NCBI GenBank assembly: GCA_003150355.1
Contig: QAMJ01000011.1
Location: 62,001-126,000 of the forward strand
Reading direction: 5' to 3'
DNA: 64,000 nucleotides
Source: Clostridiales bacterium
Lineage (GTDB): Bacteria; Bacillota; Clostridia; Oscillospirales; Oscillospiraceae
Shown here piece after piece: positions 33,684-42,467 of the stretch; position 1 is the stretch's first letter, and every line of letters begins with the position of its first letter. A program made the translations under genes and the position numbers. The notes below the pieces were generated by a model that worked only from the letters and a program-made list of their open reading frames with translations, did not search any database and had not been told where the DNA came from.

Positions 33684-34664
33684 GTGGCAGAAAACGAGTG
33701 TATGGTGTCTGTCCTGTGCACGGCATATAATCATGAAAAGTATATCGCGCAGACGCTTCAATGCATTGTGGATCAGCAGACGGACTTTGCCTTTGAATTG
33801 CTCGTGAATGACGACGCTTCGACCGACGGCACCGCCGCGATCATCCGCTCGTTTGAGGAAAAATACCCGCACATCATCCGGGCATTTTACCAAGAAAAGA
33901 ATTTATATTCTCAGGGAATAGATGCCTATCATCACTTTCTGTATAGAGAAGCTCTGGGAAAATATGTCGCAATATGTGAAGGTGATGACTTTTGGTGCGA
34001 CCCTTCAAAACTCCAACGGCAGGTCGATTTTATGGAGGCCCACCCGGAGTACTCCGCCTGTGTTCATAACACGGTCTGTCGGTACTGCGGTGAGTCACGG
34101 CCTGATCACCCTCTTTTGAACCGTACCGGTGATAGCAATGTTGAGTTCGGCGATATTCTTCCCGGTATGTCAAAAGCCTATCATACAAGTTCGCTGTTGG
34201 CAAGGAAAGGCATTATCTCAAACCCGCCTGACTTCTATTTCGTCGGCTGGAAACATGGGTTTACCGATTACCCCGATGCTCTGTGGCTGCGTCTCAACGG
34301 TCCGATTCGCTACATCGACCGATGCATGTCGGTCTACCGTATAAACAGTAACCCAGAGGCATGGAGTTCTGGTGTAGACGGACGCTACGACAAGCTGAAG
34401 CGCTTTTTGACCGGTGAGCTTGATGTGCTGCACACATTCCGCTCCCACGCCCCGGAGGCTATCAGGCCGCTTGTTGAAAGTGCCGAGAGACAGCGTGAAT
34501 TTGATCTTCTTCAGATCGAAGGCCGCGACGCGGAGCAGCGCAGGCCGCCCTACCGGGATATCCTCAAGGCCAAGCCTTTCTCATACCGGCTTAATAATTT
34601 TCTCAAGTGTACCATGCCGCATCCGCACCGGCTCTACCGGAAAATGCGCGGCTACGGCGAATAG
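33684..34664 (+). CDS. Glycosyltransferase family 2 (first of two paralogues)
   Basis: A 326-residue GT-A enzyme. The GTG at 33684 lies at the right distance from GGGGGTG and aligns with the paralogue; another GTG at 33678 is possible. The nucleotide-binding domain has MVSVLCTAYNHEKYI, LLVNDDASTDGTAAI and EGDDFWCDPSKLQRQVDF, where the DDA and EGDD aspartates bind the metal and sugar nucleotide. Without membrane helices, it would act at the cytosolic face on a lipid-linked sugar. It shares long identical DNA with the gene at 36154. Confidence 0.9.
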   Translation: MAENECMVSVLCTAYNHEKYIAQTLQCIVDQQTDFAFELLVNDDASTDGTAAIIRSFEEKYPHIIRAFYQEKNLYSQGIDAYHHFLYREALGKYVAICEGDDFWCDPSKLQRQVDFMEAHPEYSACVHNTVCRYCGESRPDHPLLNRTGDSNVEFGDILPGMSKAYHTSSLLARKGIISNPPDFYFVGWKHGFTDYPDALWLRLNGPIRYIDRCMSVYRINSNPEAWSSGVDGRYDKLKRFLTGELDVLHTFRSHAPEAIRPLVESAERQREFDLLQIEGRDAEQRRPPYRDILKAKPFSYRLNNFLKCTMPHPHRLYRKMRGYGE

Positions 34665-34683
34665 GTGCGGGATCGGATAAGCT

Positions 34684-36135
34684 ATGTACGACAATAAGAA
34701 AACCGTATTCTCCAATCTGATATGGCGATTCATGGAGCGATGCGGGGCACAGGTCGTGTCCTTTGTCGTGTCCATCGTGCTCGCGCGCATCCTTGAGCCT
34801 GAGCTGTACGGTACCATTGCCCTCATCACTGTTATCACATCGATCCTTCAGGTCTTTGTCGACAGCGGCATGGCAAACGCGCTCATCCAGAAGAAGGACA
34901 CCGACGACCTTGACTATTCCTCCGTTTTCTACTTCAATGTCGCTTTCTGTCTCGTGCTGTATATAGGGCTGTTCTTCGCTTCTCCGCTTATCAGCCGGAT
35001 ATACGGCTCGCCCGACCTTGTCCCGGTCATCCGTGTGCTCGGTCTGACGATCGTCGTCTCCGGCGTCAAGAACGTGCAGCAGGCCTATGTCGCAAAGACG
35101 ATGCAGTTCCGCCGCTTCTTCTTCTCCACCCTCGGCGGTACGCTGTTCTCCGCCGTCGTCGGCATCACGATGGCTTACCGCGGCTTCGGGATATGGGCGC
35201 TGGTCGCTCAGCAGCTTCTGAACGCCGCTGTCAATACCGCGATCCTCTGGCTGACCGTCGGCTGGAAGCCGAAGCTCATGTTCTCCCTGCAGCGTCTCGG
35301 CGGGCTCGTGTCCTACGGCTGGAAGCTCCTTGTCTCCGCGCTGCTCGACACGATATATCTCAAGATATCCCAGCTCGTCGTCGGGCTGAAGTACACCTCG
35401 TCCGACCTTGCTTTCTATAACAAGGGCGACCAACTCTGTCTGCTCGTCGTTGAAAACATCAATTCCTCTATCGACAGCGTCCTGCTGCCCGTGCTCTCCG
35501 CCGAGCAAGACAGCCGCGACCATGTGCGCGAGATGACGAGCCGCGCCATCAAAACAAGCTCCTATATCATGATGCCGCTCATGATGGGCATGGCCGTGTG
35601 CGCCGAACCGCTCATCCGTCTCCTGCTTACCGAGAAGTGGCTGCCATGCGTACCGTATATGCAGGTCTTCTGCGCGATGTACGCCTTCTATCCGCTGCAC
35701 ACCGCAAATCTCAACGCCATCAAGGCCATGGGACACAGCGACATTTTCCTCAAGCTCGAAATAATCAAGGAGATCGTCGGCATCGGTCTTATCTTCGCCG
35801 CGATGAACATCAGCGTCTATGCCGTCGCCGTCAGTCAGTTCGTCTCCGGGCTCATTTCCCTCGTCATCAACGCGTGGCCGAACCGTAAGCTGCTTGGGTA
35901 CAAGCTGACAAAGCAGCTGCGGGATATCCTGCCCGCGCTGCTGCTCGCCTGCCTGATGGGCGTCTGCATCTATCCGATCAGCCTGCTCGGGCTGAGCGAC
36001 TGGCTCACTCTGCTTATTCAGGTTCCGCTCGGCATTGCGATATATGTCGGCGGCTCCGTTATCTTCCGCGTTGACAGCTTCAGCTTCATGCTGGACGTGC
36101 TCCGCCGTCTCACCGGCCGCGCCGCGGAGGAATAA
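34684..36135 (+). CDS. Polysaccharide/lipid-linked oligosaccharide flippase (Wzx-like)
   Basis: A 483-residue protein with about 12-14 membrane segments of the polysaccharide_synt (MOP) superfamily. Family marks are SNLIWRFMERCGAQVVSFVV followed by ARILEPELYGTIAL, and SQLVVGLKYTSSDLAFYNKGDQL, typical of teichuronic and capsule flippases. It would move a lipid-linked oligosaccharide made by the flanking glycosyltransferases to the outer face. No Wzy-type polymerase is in the cluster. Confidence 0.88.
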   Translation: MYDNKKTVFSNLIWRFMERCGAQVVSFVVSIVLARILEPELYGTIALITVITSILQVFVDSGMANALIQKKDTDDLDYSSVFYFNVAFCLVLYIGLFFASPLISRIYGSPDLVPVIRVLGLTIVVSGVKNVQQAYVAKTMQFRRFFFSTLGGTLFSAVVGITMAYRGFGIWALVAQQLLNAAVNTAILWLTVGWKPKLMFSLQRLGGLVSYGWKLLVSALLDTIYLKISQLVVGLKYTSSDLAFYNKGDQLCLLVVENINSSIDSVLLPVLSAEQDSRDHVREMTSRAIKTSSYIMMPLMMGMAVCAEPLIRLLLTEKWLPCVPYMQVFCAMYAFYPLHTANLNAIKAMGHSDIFLKLEIIKEIVGIGLIFAAMNISVYAVAVSQFVSGLISLVINAWPNRKLLGYKLTKQLRDILPALLLACLMGVCIYPISLLGLSDWLTLLIQVPLGIAIYVGGSVIFRVDSFSFMLDVLRRLTGRAAEE

Positions 36136-36153
36136 TTTATCCGAGGTCATATA

Positions 36154-37134
36154 ATGAGTAAAGACTGTCTCGTTTCCGTACTCTGTACGGCCTATAACCA
36201 CGAAGAGTATATACGCGACGCGCTCGAGAGCATCGTCACCCAGCAGACGGATTTTCCCTTTGAGCTGCTCGTGAATGACGACGCTTCGACCGACGGCACC
36301 GCCGCGATAATCCGCGAATACGCCGAGAAGTACCCGGATATCGTGCGCCCGTTCTATCAGGAAAAGAACCTGTATTCGCAGGATATAGACATCTACTATG
36401 CCGTGTTCTTCCCGAACGCACGCGGCAAATACGTCGCCTTCTGCGAGGGGGACGATTACTGGACAGACCCCACCAAGCTCCAGCGTCAGGTCGATTTTCT
36501 CGAAGCGCACCCGGAGTATTCCGCCTGCGTCCACAACACGCTCCTGCACTACTGCACCGGCAGCCGCCCGGACGAAGAGCTCGTGCAGCGCGGTGAGGAC
36601 TGCGACGTTGAGTTTGAAGACATCCTCCCCGGCATGAGCACCGCGTGGCACACAAGTTCGCTCCTCGCCAAAACTCCGCTTCTGGCCGACCCCCCCGATT
36701 TCTACTATATCGCCGCCGAGTATGGCTTCGGCGATTACCCCTACGGCATATGGCTGCGCCATAACGGCCCGGTGCGCTTCATCGCCCGCACGATGTCCGC
36801 CTACCGCATCTGCAGCAACGACGCGTCTTGGAGCAGCGGCGTCGAGGGGCGCTATGATAAGCTCATCCGCTTCATGACCGGCGCTGTCGCGATGCACGAA
36901 GCCTACCGCGCTCACGTCACCGATCCGGATGTGCTGCGCCTTGTGGACGACAACATTCTCAAATGGAAGTTCCAGCTTCTTTACACGCAGGGGAAGGACA
37001 AGGAGCTGCGCCGCCCGCCGTATAACAAACTGCTTAAAACGAAGCCTCTGCGCTTCCGCATCAATAACGCCGTCAAGTGCCTGTTTCCCGCGCTGCACCG
37101 GCTCTACCGCCGGAAGCAGGGCTATGACGAATGA
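36154..37134 (+). CDS. Glycosyltransferase family 2 (second paralogue)
   Basis: A 326-residue enzyme with the same layout as the one at 33684 (LVSVLCTAYNHEEYI, LLVNDDASTDGTAAI, EGDDYWTDPTKLQRQ) and the same length. The middle part around the acceptor site differs more (DEELVQRGEDCDVEFEDI), so the two may add different sugars or link to different acceptors. The stop overlaps an ATG of the next reading frame. Confidence 0.9.
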   Translation: MSKDCLVSVLCTAYNHEEYIRDALESIVTQQTDFPFELLVNDDASTDGTAAIIREYAEKYPDIVRPFYQEKNLYSQDIDIYYAVFFPNARGKYVAFCEGDDYWTDPTKLQRQVDFLEAHPEYSACVHNTLLHYCTGSRPDEELVQRGEDCDVEFEDILPGMSTAWHTSSLLAKTPLLADPPDFYYIAAEYGFGDYPYGIWLRHNGPVRFIARTMSAYRICSNDASWSSGVEGRYDKLIRFMTGAVAMHEAYRAHVTDPDVLRLVDDNILKWKFQLLYTQGKDKELRRPPYNKLLKTKPLRFRINNAVKCLFPALHRLYRRKQGYDE

Positions 37135-37154
37135 GCGCGAAAGGAGCCTGTCCC

Positions 37155-38351
37155 ATGAAAAAGCTGCTGCTTTTAGGCGGCGCGCAGTACCTGCTGCCCG
37201 TCATAGAAGAGGCGCATAAGCTCGGGCTGTACGTCATCACCTGTGACTATCTGCCCGATAACATCGCCCATAAGCACTCCGATGAATACTGCAACGTCAG
37301 CATTATAGATAAGGACGCCGTCCTCAGTACCGCGCGTGAGCTCGGTATCGACGGCATCATGTCCTTCGCCTGCGACCCCGGCGTCGTGACGGCGGCCTAT
37401 GTGGCTGAGAAGCTCGGCCTGCCCTTTGCCGGTTCTTATGAAGCCGTGTCCATTCTCCAGAACAAGGGGCGCTTCCGCCGCTTCCTTACCGAGAACGGCT
37501 TCAACGTCCCATGGGCAAAGAGCTATACCGAGCCTGCCGATGCGCTCTCCGACTCCGCCGGCTTCAACTGGCCTATGATCGTAAAGCCCGTAGACTCCGC
37601 CGGCAGCAAGGGCGTCACGCGCGTGGACTCTCCCGACGCGCTCCTCACCGCGATAGAGCACGCCAAGGCTTTCTCGATCTGCGGGGATTTTATAATCGAG
37701 GAGTTCATCACCCAGCAGGGCTTCTCCTCGGATACCGACTGCTTCTCCGTTGACGGTGTGCTGCGCTACTGCTCCTTTGACGAGCAGCACTTCGACGCGC
37801 ATGCCGACAATCCCTATACCCCCGCGGCCTACGCATGGCCGTCCACTATGCCCGCATGGGCGCAGGCGGAGCTGAGGGGCGAGCTCCAGCGGCTCATCAC
37901 GCTGCTCGGTCTCGGCACCGGTCTTTATAATATAGAGACGCGCCTCGGCACGAACGGCAGGACCTACATAATGGAGGTCTCCCCCCGCGGCGGCGGCAAC
38001 CGCCTGAGCGAGGTGCTGAGCATGGCCGCGGAAACGAACCTCGTCGCAAACGCCGTCAAGGCCGCCGTCGGTCTGCCGGTGGACGAGATGCGCGACCCCG
38101 TGTATAACGGGCACTGGACGGAGATCATCCTCCACAGCGGCCGCGACGGTATTTTCCGCGCACTCGATATCGCTCCTGAGCTTGAGAGCGCCGTCGTCCA
38201 GCGCGACCTTTGGGTAAGGCCCGGCGACGCCGTCGAGCGTTTCTCGGGCGCAAACAAGGCCATCGGCACACTTGTTATGAACTTCCCTACCCGCGAGGAC
38301 GCGGAAAAATATATGGCCGACGACAGCTGGTACAGCGTCGCCGTCGACTGA
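37155..38351 (+). CDS. ATP-grasp domain protein (first)
   Basis: A 398-residue ligase. Start at 37155 has AAAGGAG 8 bases upstream; an ATG at 37131 overlaps the previous stop. The N-terminal Rossmann-type domain begins KKLLLLGGAQYLLPVIEEAHKLG with DYLPDNIAHKHSDEY. The ATP-grasp core has PMIVKPVDSAGSKGVTRVDS (phosphate-binding loop) and the metal-binding MEVSPRGGGNRLSE. Such enzymes join a carboxylate to an amine or thiol through an acyl phosphate. Substrates are unknown. The place among glycosyltransferases and a sugar aminotransferase suggests amidation of an amino sugar. Confidence 0.85.
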   Translation: MKKLLLLGGAQYLLPVIEEAHKLGLYVITCDYLPDNIAHKHSDEYCNVSIIDKDAVLSTARELGIDGIMSFACDPGVVTAAYVAEKLGLPFAGSYEAVSILQNKGRFRRFLTENGFNVPWAKSYTEPADALSDSAGFNWPMIVKPVDSAGSKGVTRVDSPDALLTAIEHAKAFSICGDFIIEEFITQQGFSSDTDCFSVDGVLRYCSFDEQHFDAHADNPYTPAAYAWPSTMPAWAQAELRGELQRLITLLGLGTGLYNIETRLGTNGRTYIMEVSPRGGGNRLSEVLSMAAETNLVANAVKAAVGLPVDEMRDPVYNGHWTEIILHSGRDGIFRALDIAPELESAVVQRDLWVRPGDAVERFSGANKAIGTLVMNFPTREDAEKYMADDSWYSVAVD

Positions 38352-38366
38352 TTGAAAGGACTCAAC

Positions 38367-39644
38367 ATGAAAAAACTACTGATGCTCGGCACGAGCTACG
38401 GCACCTGCGAAATGCTCCGCTATGCCAAAAGCATAGGCGTACATACCATCGTCACCGACTATAACGAGCCGGAGCATTCTCTCGGCAAGCAGATAAGCGA
38501 CGAATACTGGATGATAAACACCGGCGACCTCGATACCCTCGAAGCCAAGTGCCGCGAGGAGGGCGTCAACGCCGTCGTCTGCGGCATAAGCGAGTTTAAC
38601 CTTGAGATGTGCATGGAGCTTTGCCGCCGTCTCGGTCTGCCGTGCTACTGCACGCCCGAGGCATGGCACTTCTCCCGCGATAAGGACGATTTCAAGCGCC
38701 TCGCCCGCTCCCTCGGCGCGCCGCTGCCCGATGACTATTATCTCTCCGATCCCCCGACGCGCGCGGAGCTCGACGCGGTGAAGTACCCCGTTGTCGTAAA
38801 GCCCGTAGACCTCAGCTGCAACCGCGGCATCAGCTACTGTCATAATGAACAGGAGCTGCTTGAAGCCTGTGCTCTTGCCCGCTCCATGTCCAAAAGCCCG
38901 AAGCTCGTTGTCGAGCGTATGCTCCATGGCGAGGAGTGGTATAGCTTCTATGCCTTCGCCGAGGGCGAGATAAGCCTTATGGCGCTGTGTGCAATGTACT
39001 CCCAACCCGGCGAGCCGAAGAACTGCTACTCCATCACCTCCACCGTCTCCAACAATGTTGAGCGCTATGTCACCGAGATCGACCCCCATATCCAGAAAGT
39101 CCTCAAGGCCGTCGGCTGCCGCGAGGGCATCGGTTGGGTTCAGGTCATGCTCGATGAGGATGGGCACTTCTACATAATCGAAATGGGCTACCGCCTTGAC
39201 GGGGACATGATGTATATCCCCATCAAGAGCCTGCTCGGCTTCGACACCGTCGCATGGATCGTCGATTACGCCCTCGGCAGGCGCAATGACCCGGCAATGC
39301 TGCCCCCGTCCCAGACCAAGGCCTATAAGCGCTGCGGTTCGAGTTATATGCTCTGGACGAATAACGACGGCGTCATCGCCTCCATCGAGGGGCTTGATGA
39401 GATCGCCGCCATCCCCGGCGTCACGGTCGACTCCCTCGCCTGTGTCGGCGACGAGCTGACGAAGTACCAGCCCCTCGGCGATATTCTCTTCGACACCGAC
39501 GATATCGAGGAGACCTGCCGCTTTATCCAGAAGGTCAACGACACCGTGAAGATCACGAATGACCGCGGCGAAAACGTCCTCATCTATTATGATGATTTCG
39601 ACTACCTCCGCAAGGTATATGAGGACGGTCTGGCGGGTAAATGA
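38367..39644 (+). CDS. ATP-grasp domain protein (second)
   Basis: A 425-residue protein, start at 38367 behind GAAAGGA. It has the same order: Rossmann-like LLMLGTSYGTCEMLRYAKSIG, DYNEPEHSLGKQISDEYW, then YPVVVKPVDLSCNRGISYC, and the C-terminal WVQVMLDEDGHFYIIEMGYRLDG, where the usual NPR of the metal site is replaced by GYR. It is clearly distinct from its neighbour at sequence level. Two ATP-grasp ligases in tandem may act on successive amine groups or on different acids. Confidence 0.82.
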   Translation: MKKLLMLGTSYGTCEMLRYAKSIGVHTIVTDYNEPEHSLGKQISDEYWMINTGDLDTLEAKCREEGVNAVVCGISEFNLEMCMELCRRLGLPCYCTPEAWHFSRDKDDFKRLARSLGAPLPDDYYLSDPPTRAELDAVKYPVVVKPVDLSCNRGISYCHNEQELLEACALARSMSKSPKLVVERMLHGEEWYSFYAFAEGEISLMALCAMYSQPGEPKNCYSITSTVSNNVERYVTEIDPHIQKVLKAVGCREGIGWVQVMLDEDGHFYIIEMGYRLDGDMMYIPIKSLLGFDTVAWIVDYALGRRNDPAMLPPSQTKAYKRCGSSYMLWTNNDGVIASIEGLDEIAAIPGVTVDSLACVGDELTKYQPLGDILFDTDDIEETCRFIQKVNDTVKITNDRGENVLIYYDDFDYLRKVYEDGLAGK

Positions 39645-39683
39645 TCCCCAGCCGGACAAACACAGAGATTGGAGTGATGCGCC

Positions 39684-41195
39684 TTGCATCCGCAGATAGA
39701 TAAAAAAAGATTCTTCCCCGTCGTGTGCATCATCGCCGCCGTGCTGATCCTCGTCTCCGTGAGTCTGGAATCGGTACAGGCCGCGGTCGATGGTACCTAC
39801 GCTTTCTTCTCCAAGCAGTTTGACTGGCTGTTCGTCGCCTCAAATCTCGCGGCGTTCATCTTCTCGCTGTGGATCGCTTTCGGCCCCTACGCCAAGGTCA
39901 AGCTCGGCGGGGAGGACGCAAAGCCCGAGTACAGCAAGTTCTCATGGATCGCCATGATGTTCACCACGAGCTGCAGCGCGGGGCTCATCGTCTTCGGCTT
40001 TATCGAGACGACGATATATTCCTCCACCGCCGTTCCCTTCCATGCCGAGCCCTTTTCCATTGAGGCCTATGAGTACGCCGCGATGTACACCCACTACCAC
40101 TGGGGGCTCAACGCATGGTCGCTGTACGTGCCCGCCTCCGTCGCCGTCGGCTATATGCTCTATAACCGCCGCCAGAGCCAGATCAGCATGAGCGCGGCCT
40201 GCTCCCCGGTTCTGAAGTCCGGCTGCAACAGGCTCTCCGGCTGCCTGATCGACATTTTCGGCACTTTTGGCGCTATCGCCGCGCCCGTCACCTCAATGGG
40301 TCTCGGTATGCCGCTGCTGACCCTGCTGCTGCAGGGCATCTTCGGCATCCCGGATGAATATGTAAAGCCGCTTCAGATAATCATCCTCGCCATCTGGGTC
40401 GCCATGTTCGGCACCAGCGTATATCTCGGCCTGCAAAAGGGCATCAAGAACCTCAGCAACATCAACGTCTATCTCGCCTTTGCGTTCATGCTCTTCGTCG
40501 GCGTGCTCGCGGGCGTGTTCAACGTTCTCCGCGCCGAGGTCAACGCCCTCGGCCTGTACCTCCAGAACTTCGTCCACCTCATCACCTATACCGATCCCTA
40601 CGGCGACGGGCAGTTTGTCCGCACCTGGACGGTGTGGTACTGGGCGTGGCTCATCGTGTATATGCCGCTCATGGGCGTGTTCAACGCGCGCGTTTCCAAG
40701 GGGCGCACCCTGCGCGAGATCGCGCTGGGGCAGATGGTCTGGTGCTCTCTCGGCTGCTGGGTCGCAATGTCCACCCTCGGCAATTACGCCATCAAGATCC
40801 AGACCGGCGGCGTTGCCGATATCGCCTCCGTGCTCCAGAGCTCCGGCCAGCCTGCCGCGATCCTCGCCATACTTGAGACCATGCCCTGTCCCAAGCTCAT
40901 GATGGTCATCGTCGCGATCCTGTGCTTCGTGTTCATGGCAACGACCGTCGACTCCAGCGCCTATGTCGCCGCGGAGACGACCTATATCCATGCCGACAGC
41001 GACACTCAGGCTCCCCGCTGGTGCCGTGTGTTCTGGGCAGCCGTCATATGCGTCATCACCTTTGTGCTGCTCGAGGTCGGCGGCTTCAGCGCCGTGCAGG
41101 TGCTCGCGATCCTCATCGGCCTGCCGCTGTCGGTGCTGATGTTCATCGTTATCGCCTCGGCGGTCAAGGCGCTGCGCGAGGATAACCGCAGATAA
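39684..41195 (+). CDS. BCCT-family transporter
   Basis: A 503-residue secondary transporter with about 12 helices; TTG start with GGAGTGAT upstream. Family marks are HYHWGLNAWSLYVPASVAVGY (helix 4), SMGLGMPLLTLL (the glycine-rich stretch with GMG-like motif) and TWTVWYWAWLIVYMP followed by FNARVSKGRTLREI. BCCT carriers import betaine, choline or carnitine with sodium or by exchange. The usual AWW of the aromatic substrate box is AWL here, and a Tyr replaces the last Trp, so the substrate may differ. There is no long osmosensory C-tail. Confidence 0.9.
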   Translation: MHPQIDKKRFFPVVCIIAAVLILVSVSLESVQAAVDGTYAFFSKQFDWLFVASNLAAFIFSLWIAFGPYAKVKLGGEDAKPEYSKFSWIAMMFTTSCSAGLIVFGFIETTIYSSTAVPFHAEPFSIEAYEYAAMYTHYHWGLNAWSLYVPASVAVGYMLYNRRQSQISMSAACSPVLKSGCNRLSGCLIDIFGTFGAIAAPVTSMGLGMPLLTLLLQGIFGIPDEYVKPLQIIILAIWVAMFGTSVYLGLQKGIKNLSNINVYLAFAFMLFVGVLAGVFNVLRAEVNALGLYLQNFVHLITYTDPYGDGQFVRTWTVWYWAWLIVYMPLMGVFNARVSKGRTLREIALGQMVWCSLGCWVAMSTLGNYAIKIQTGGVADIASVLQSSGQPAAILAILETMPCPKLMMVIVAILCFVFMATTVDSSAYVAAETTYIHADSDTQAPRWCRVFWAAVICVITFVLLEVGGFSAVQVLAILIGLPLSVLMFIVIASAVKALREDNRR

Positions 41196-41234
41196 ATTCC
41201 TTGTGGCCGCATCCGCGGCAGATTGGAGTAAGAT

Positions 41235-42335
41235 ATGTCCGAAATAATCAATGTCACCCGCTCGTCCATCCCGGAGTTTGAGGAGTACTGCAATGAGATC
41301 CGCAGCATCTGGGACAGCCATTGGCTCACCAATATGGGTGAAAAGCACCAGCGGCTCGAAGCGGAGCTGAAGGAGTACCTCGGTGTGCCCAATGTCGCCC
41401 TGCTCACGAATGGCCACCTCGCGCTCGAAAATATCATCGAGGCCATGGAGCTCAAGGGCGAGATAATCACCACGCCCTTCACCTTTGCCTCCACCACGCA
41501 TGCGATCGTCCGCTGCGGCTGCACCCCCGTGTTCTGCGATATCGACCCCGCCGACTATACCATCGACGCCGGCAAGCTCGAATCTCTTATCACCGATAAG
41601 ACCGTCGCCATCATGCCCGTGCATGTCTACGGCAACCTCTGCAATGTGGAGGAGATAGACCGCATCGCGAAGAAGCACGGCCTCAAGGTCATTTATGACG
41701 CCGCCCACGCCTTCGGCGTGACGAAAAACGGCATCAGCTCCGCCTGCTTCGGCGACGCTGCCATGTTCTCCTTCCATGCCACCAAGGTCTTCAACACCAT
41801 TGAGGGCGGCGCGCTCTGTTTCAAGGACGCAGCTTTAGCGCAGCGCATCCACGACCTCAAGAACTTCGGTATTCAGGGGCCGGAGGATGTCGAGTACGTC
41901 GGCGGCAACGCGAAGATGAACGAGTTCTGCGCGGCGATGGGGCTGTGCAACCTGCGCCATCTCGACGGCTGGATCGCCGAACGCAAGCTTGCCGACGAGC
42001 GCTATTGGGAGCGCCTTGACGGCGTGCCCGGCATCCGCCTCAACGCGCCGCAGAAGGGCGTCCGCTCGAACTATGCCTATTTCCCTGTCGTGTTCGACGG
42101 CTATAAGTATGACCGTGACGAGGTCTTTGACCGCCTGAACGCACACGGCATCGTCGCAAGAAAGTATTTTTACCCCATCACCAATTCATTTGCCTGCTAC
42201 CGCGGCCGCCCCGGCTTCGATCCCGCCGCGACCCCTGTCGCCGCGCACATTGCCGATTGCGTCCTAACTCTCCCGCTCTATGCCGGTCTCAGCACCGAGG
42301 ACGTCGACCGCATCTGCGATATAATCCTTGGGTAA
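41235..42335 (+). CDS. DegT/DnrJ/EryC1/StrS-family sugar aminotransferase
   Basis: A 366-residue PLP aminotransferase that typically converts a 4-keto or 3-keto nucleotide sugar to an amino sugar. Motifs are LLTNGHLALENIIEAM, TTPFTFASTTHAIVRCG, VIYDAAHAFGV and the PLP lysine in MFSFHATKVFNTIEGGAL. The last one resembles the VioA/FdtB class acting on dTDP-4-keto-6-deoxyglucose. The start follows TTGGAG. The dehydratase that would make the keto sugar is not in the window. It ends the glycan run. Confidence 0.9.
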   Translation: MSEIINVTRSSIPEFEEYCNEIRSIWDSHWLTNMGEKHQRLEAELKEYLGVPNVALLTNGHLALENIIEAMELKGEIITTPFTFASTTHAIVRCGCTPVFCDIDPADYTIDAGKLESLITDKTVAIMPVHVYGNLCNVEEIDRIAKKHGLKVIYDAAHAFGVTKNGISSACFGDAAMFSFHATKVFNTIEGGALCFKDAALAQRIHDLKNFGIQGPEDVEYVGGNAKMNEFCAAMGLCNLRHLDGWIAERKLADERYWERLDGVPGIRLNAPQKGVRSNYAYFPVVFDGYKYDRDEVFDRLNAHGIVARKYFYPITNSFACYRGRPGFDPAATPVAAHIADCVLTLPLYAGLSTEDVDRICDIILG

Positions 42336-42361
42336 GGACGTTAACTGAAATTCATATATAC

Positions 42362-42400
42362 AGCAGCTCTGGAGCAAAGTCCCCGGAGCTGCTTTTTCTA
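42362..42400 (+). terminator. Terminator of the glycan operon
   Basis: AGCAGCTC and GAGCTGCT with an imperfect middle, followed by TTTTTCT. Confidence 0.8.
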
Positions 42401-42467
42401 AACATGAAACCTATTCCGTTTTTTGTCGTATTTATGGGTGAGAGCTCTTATACAAAGGAGGTTCAGT

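Noticed and set aside
34603..37098. An 831-codon reverse-strand open frame
   Set aside because: It lies antisense to the flippase and two glycosyltransferases, has skewed Arg/Glu/His composition and no domain pattern; it is a GC-rich shadow.
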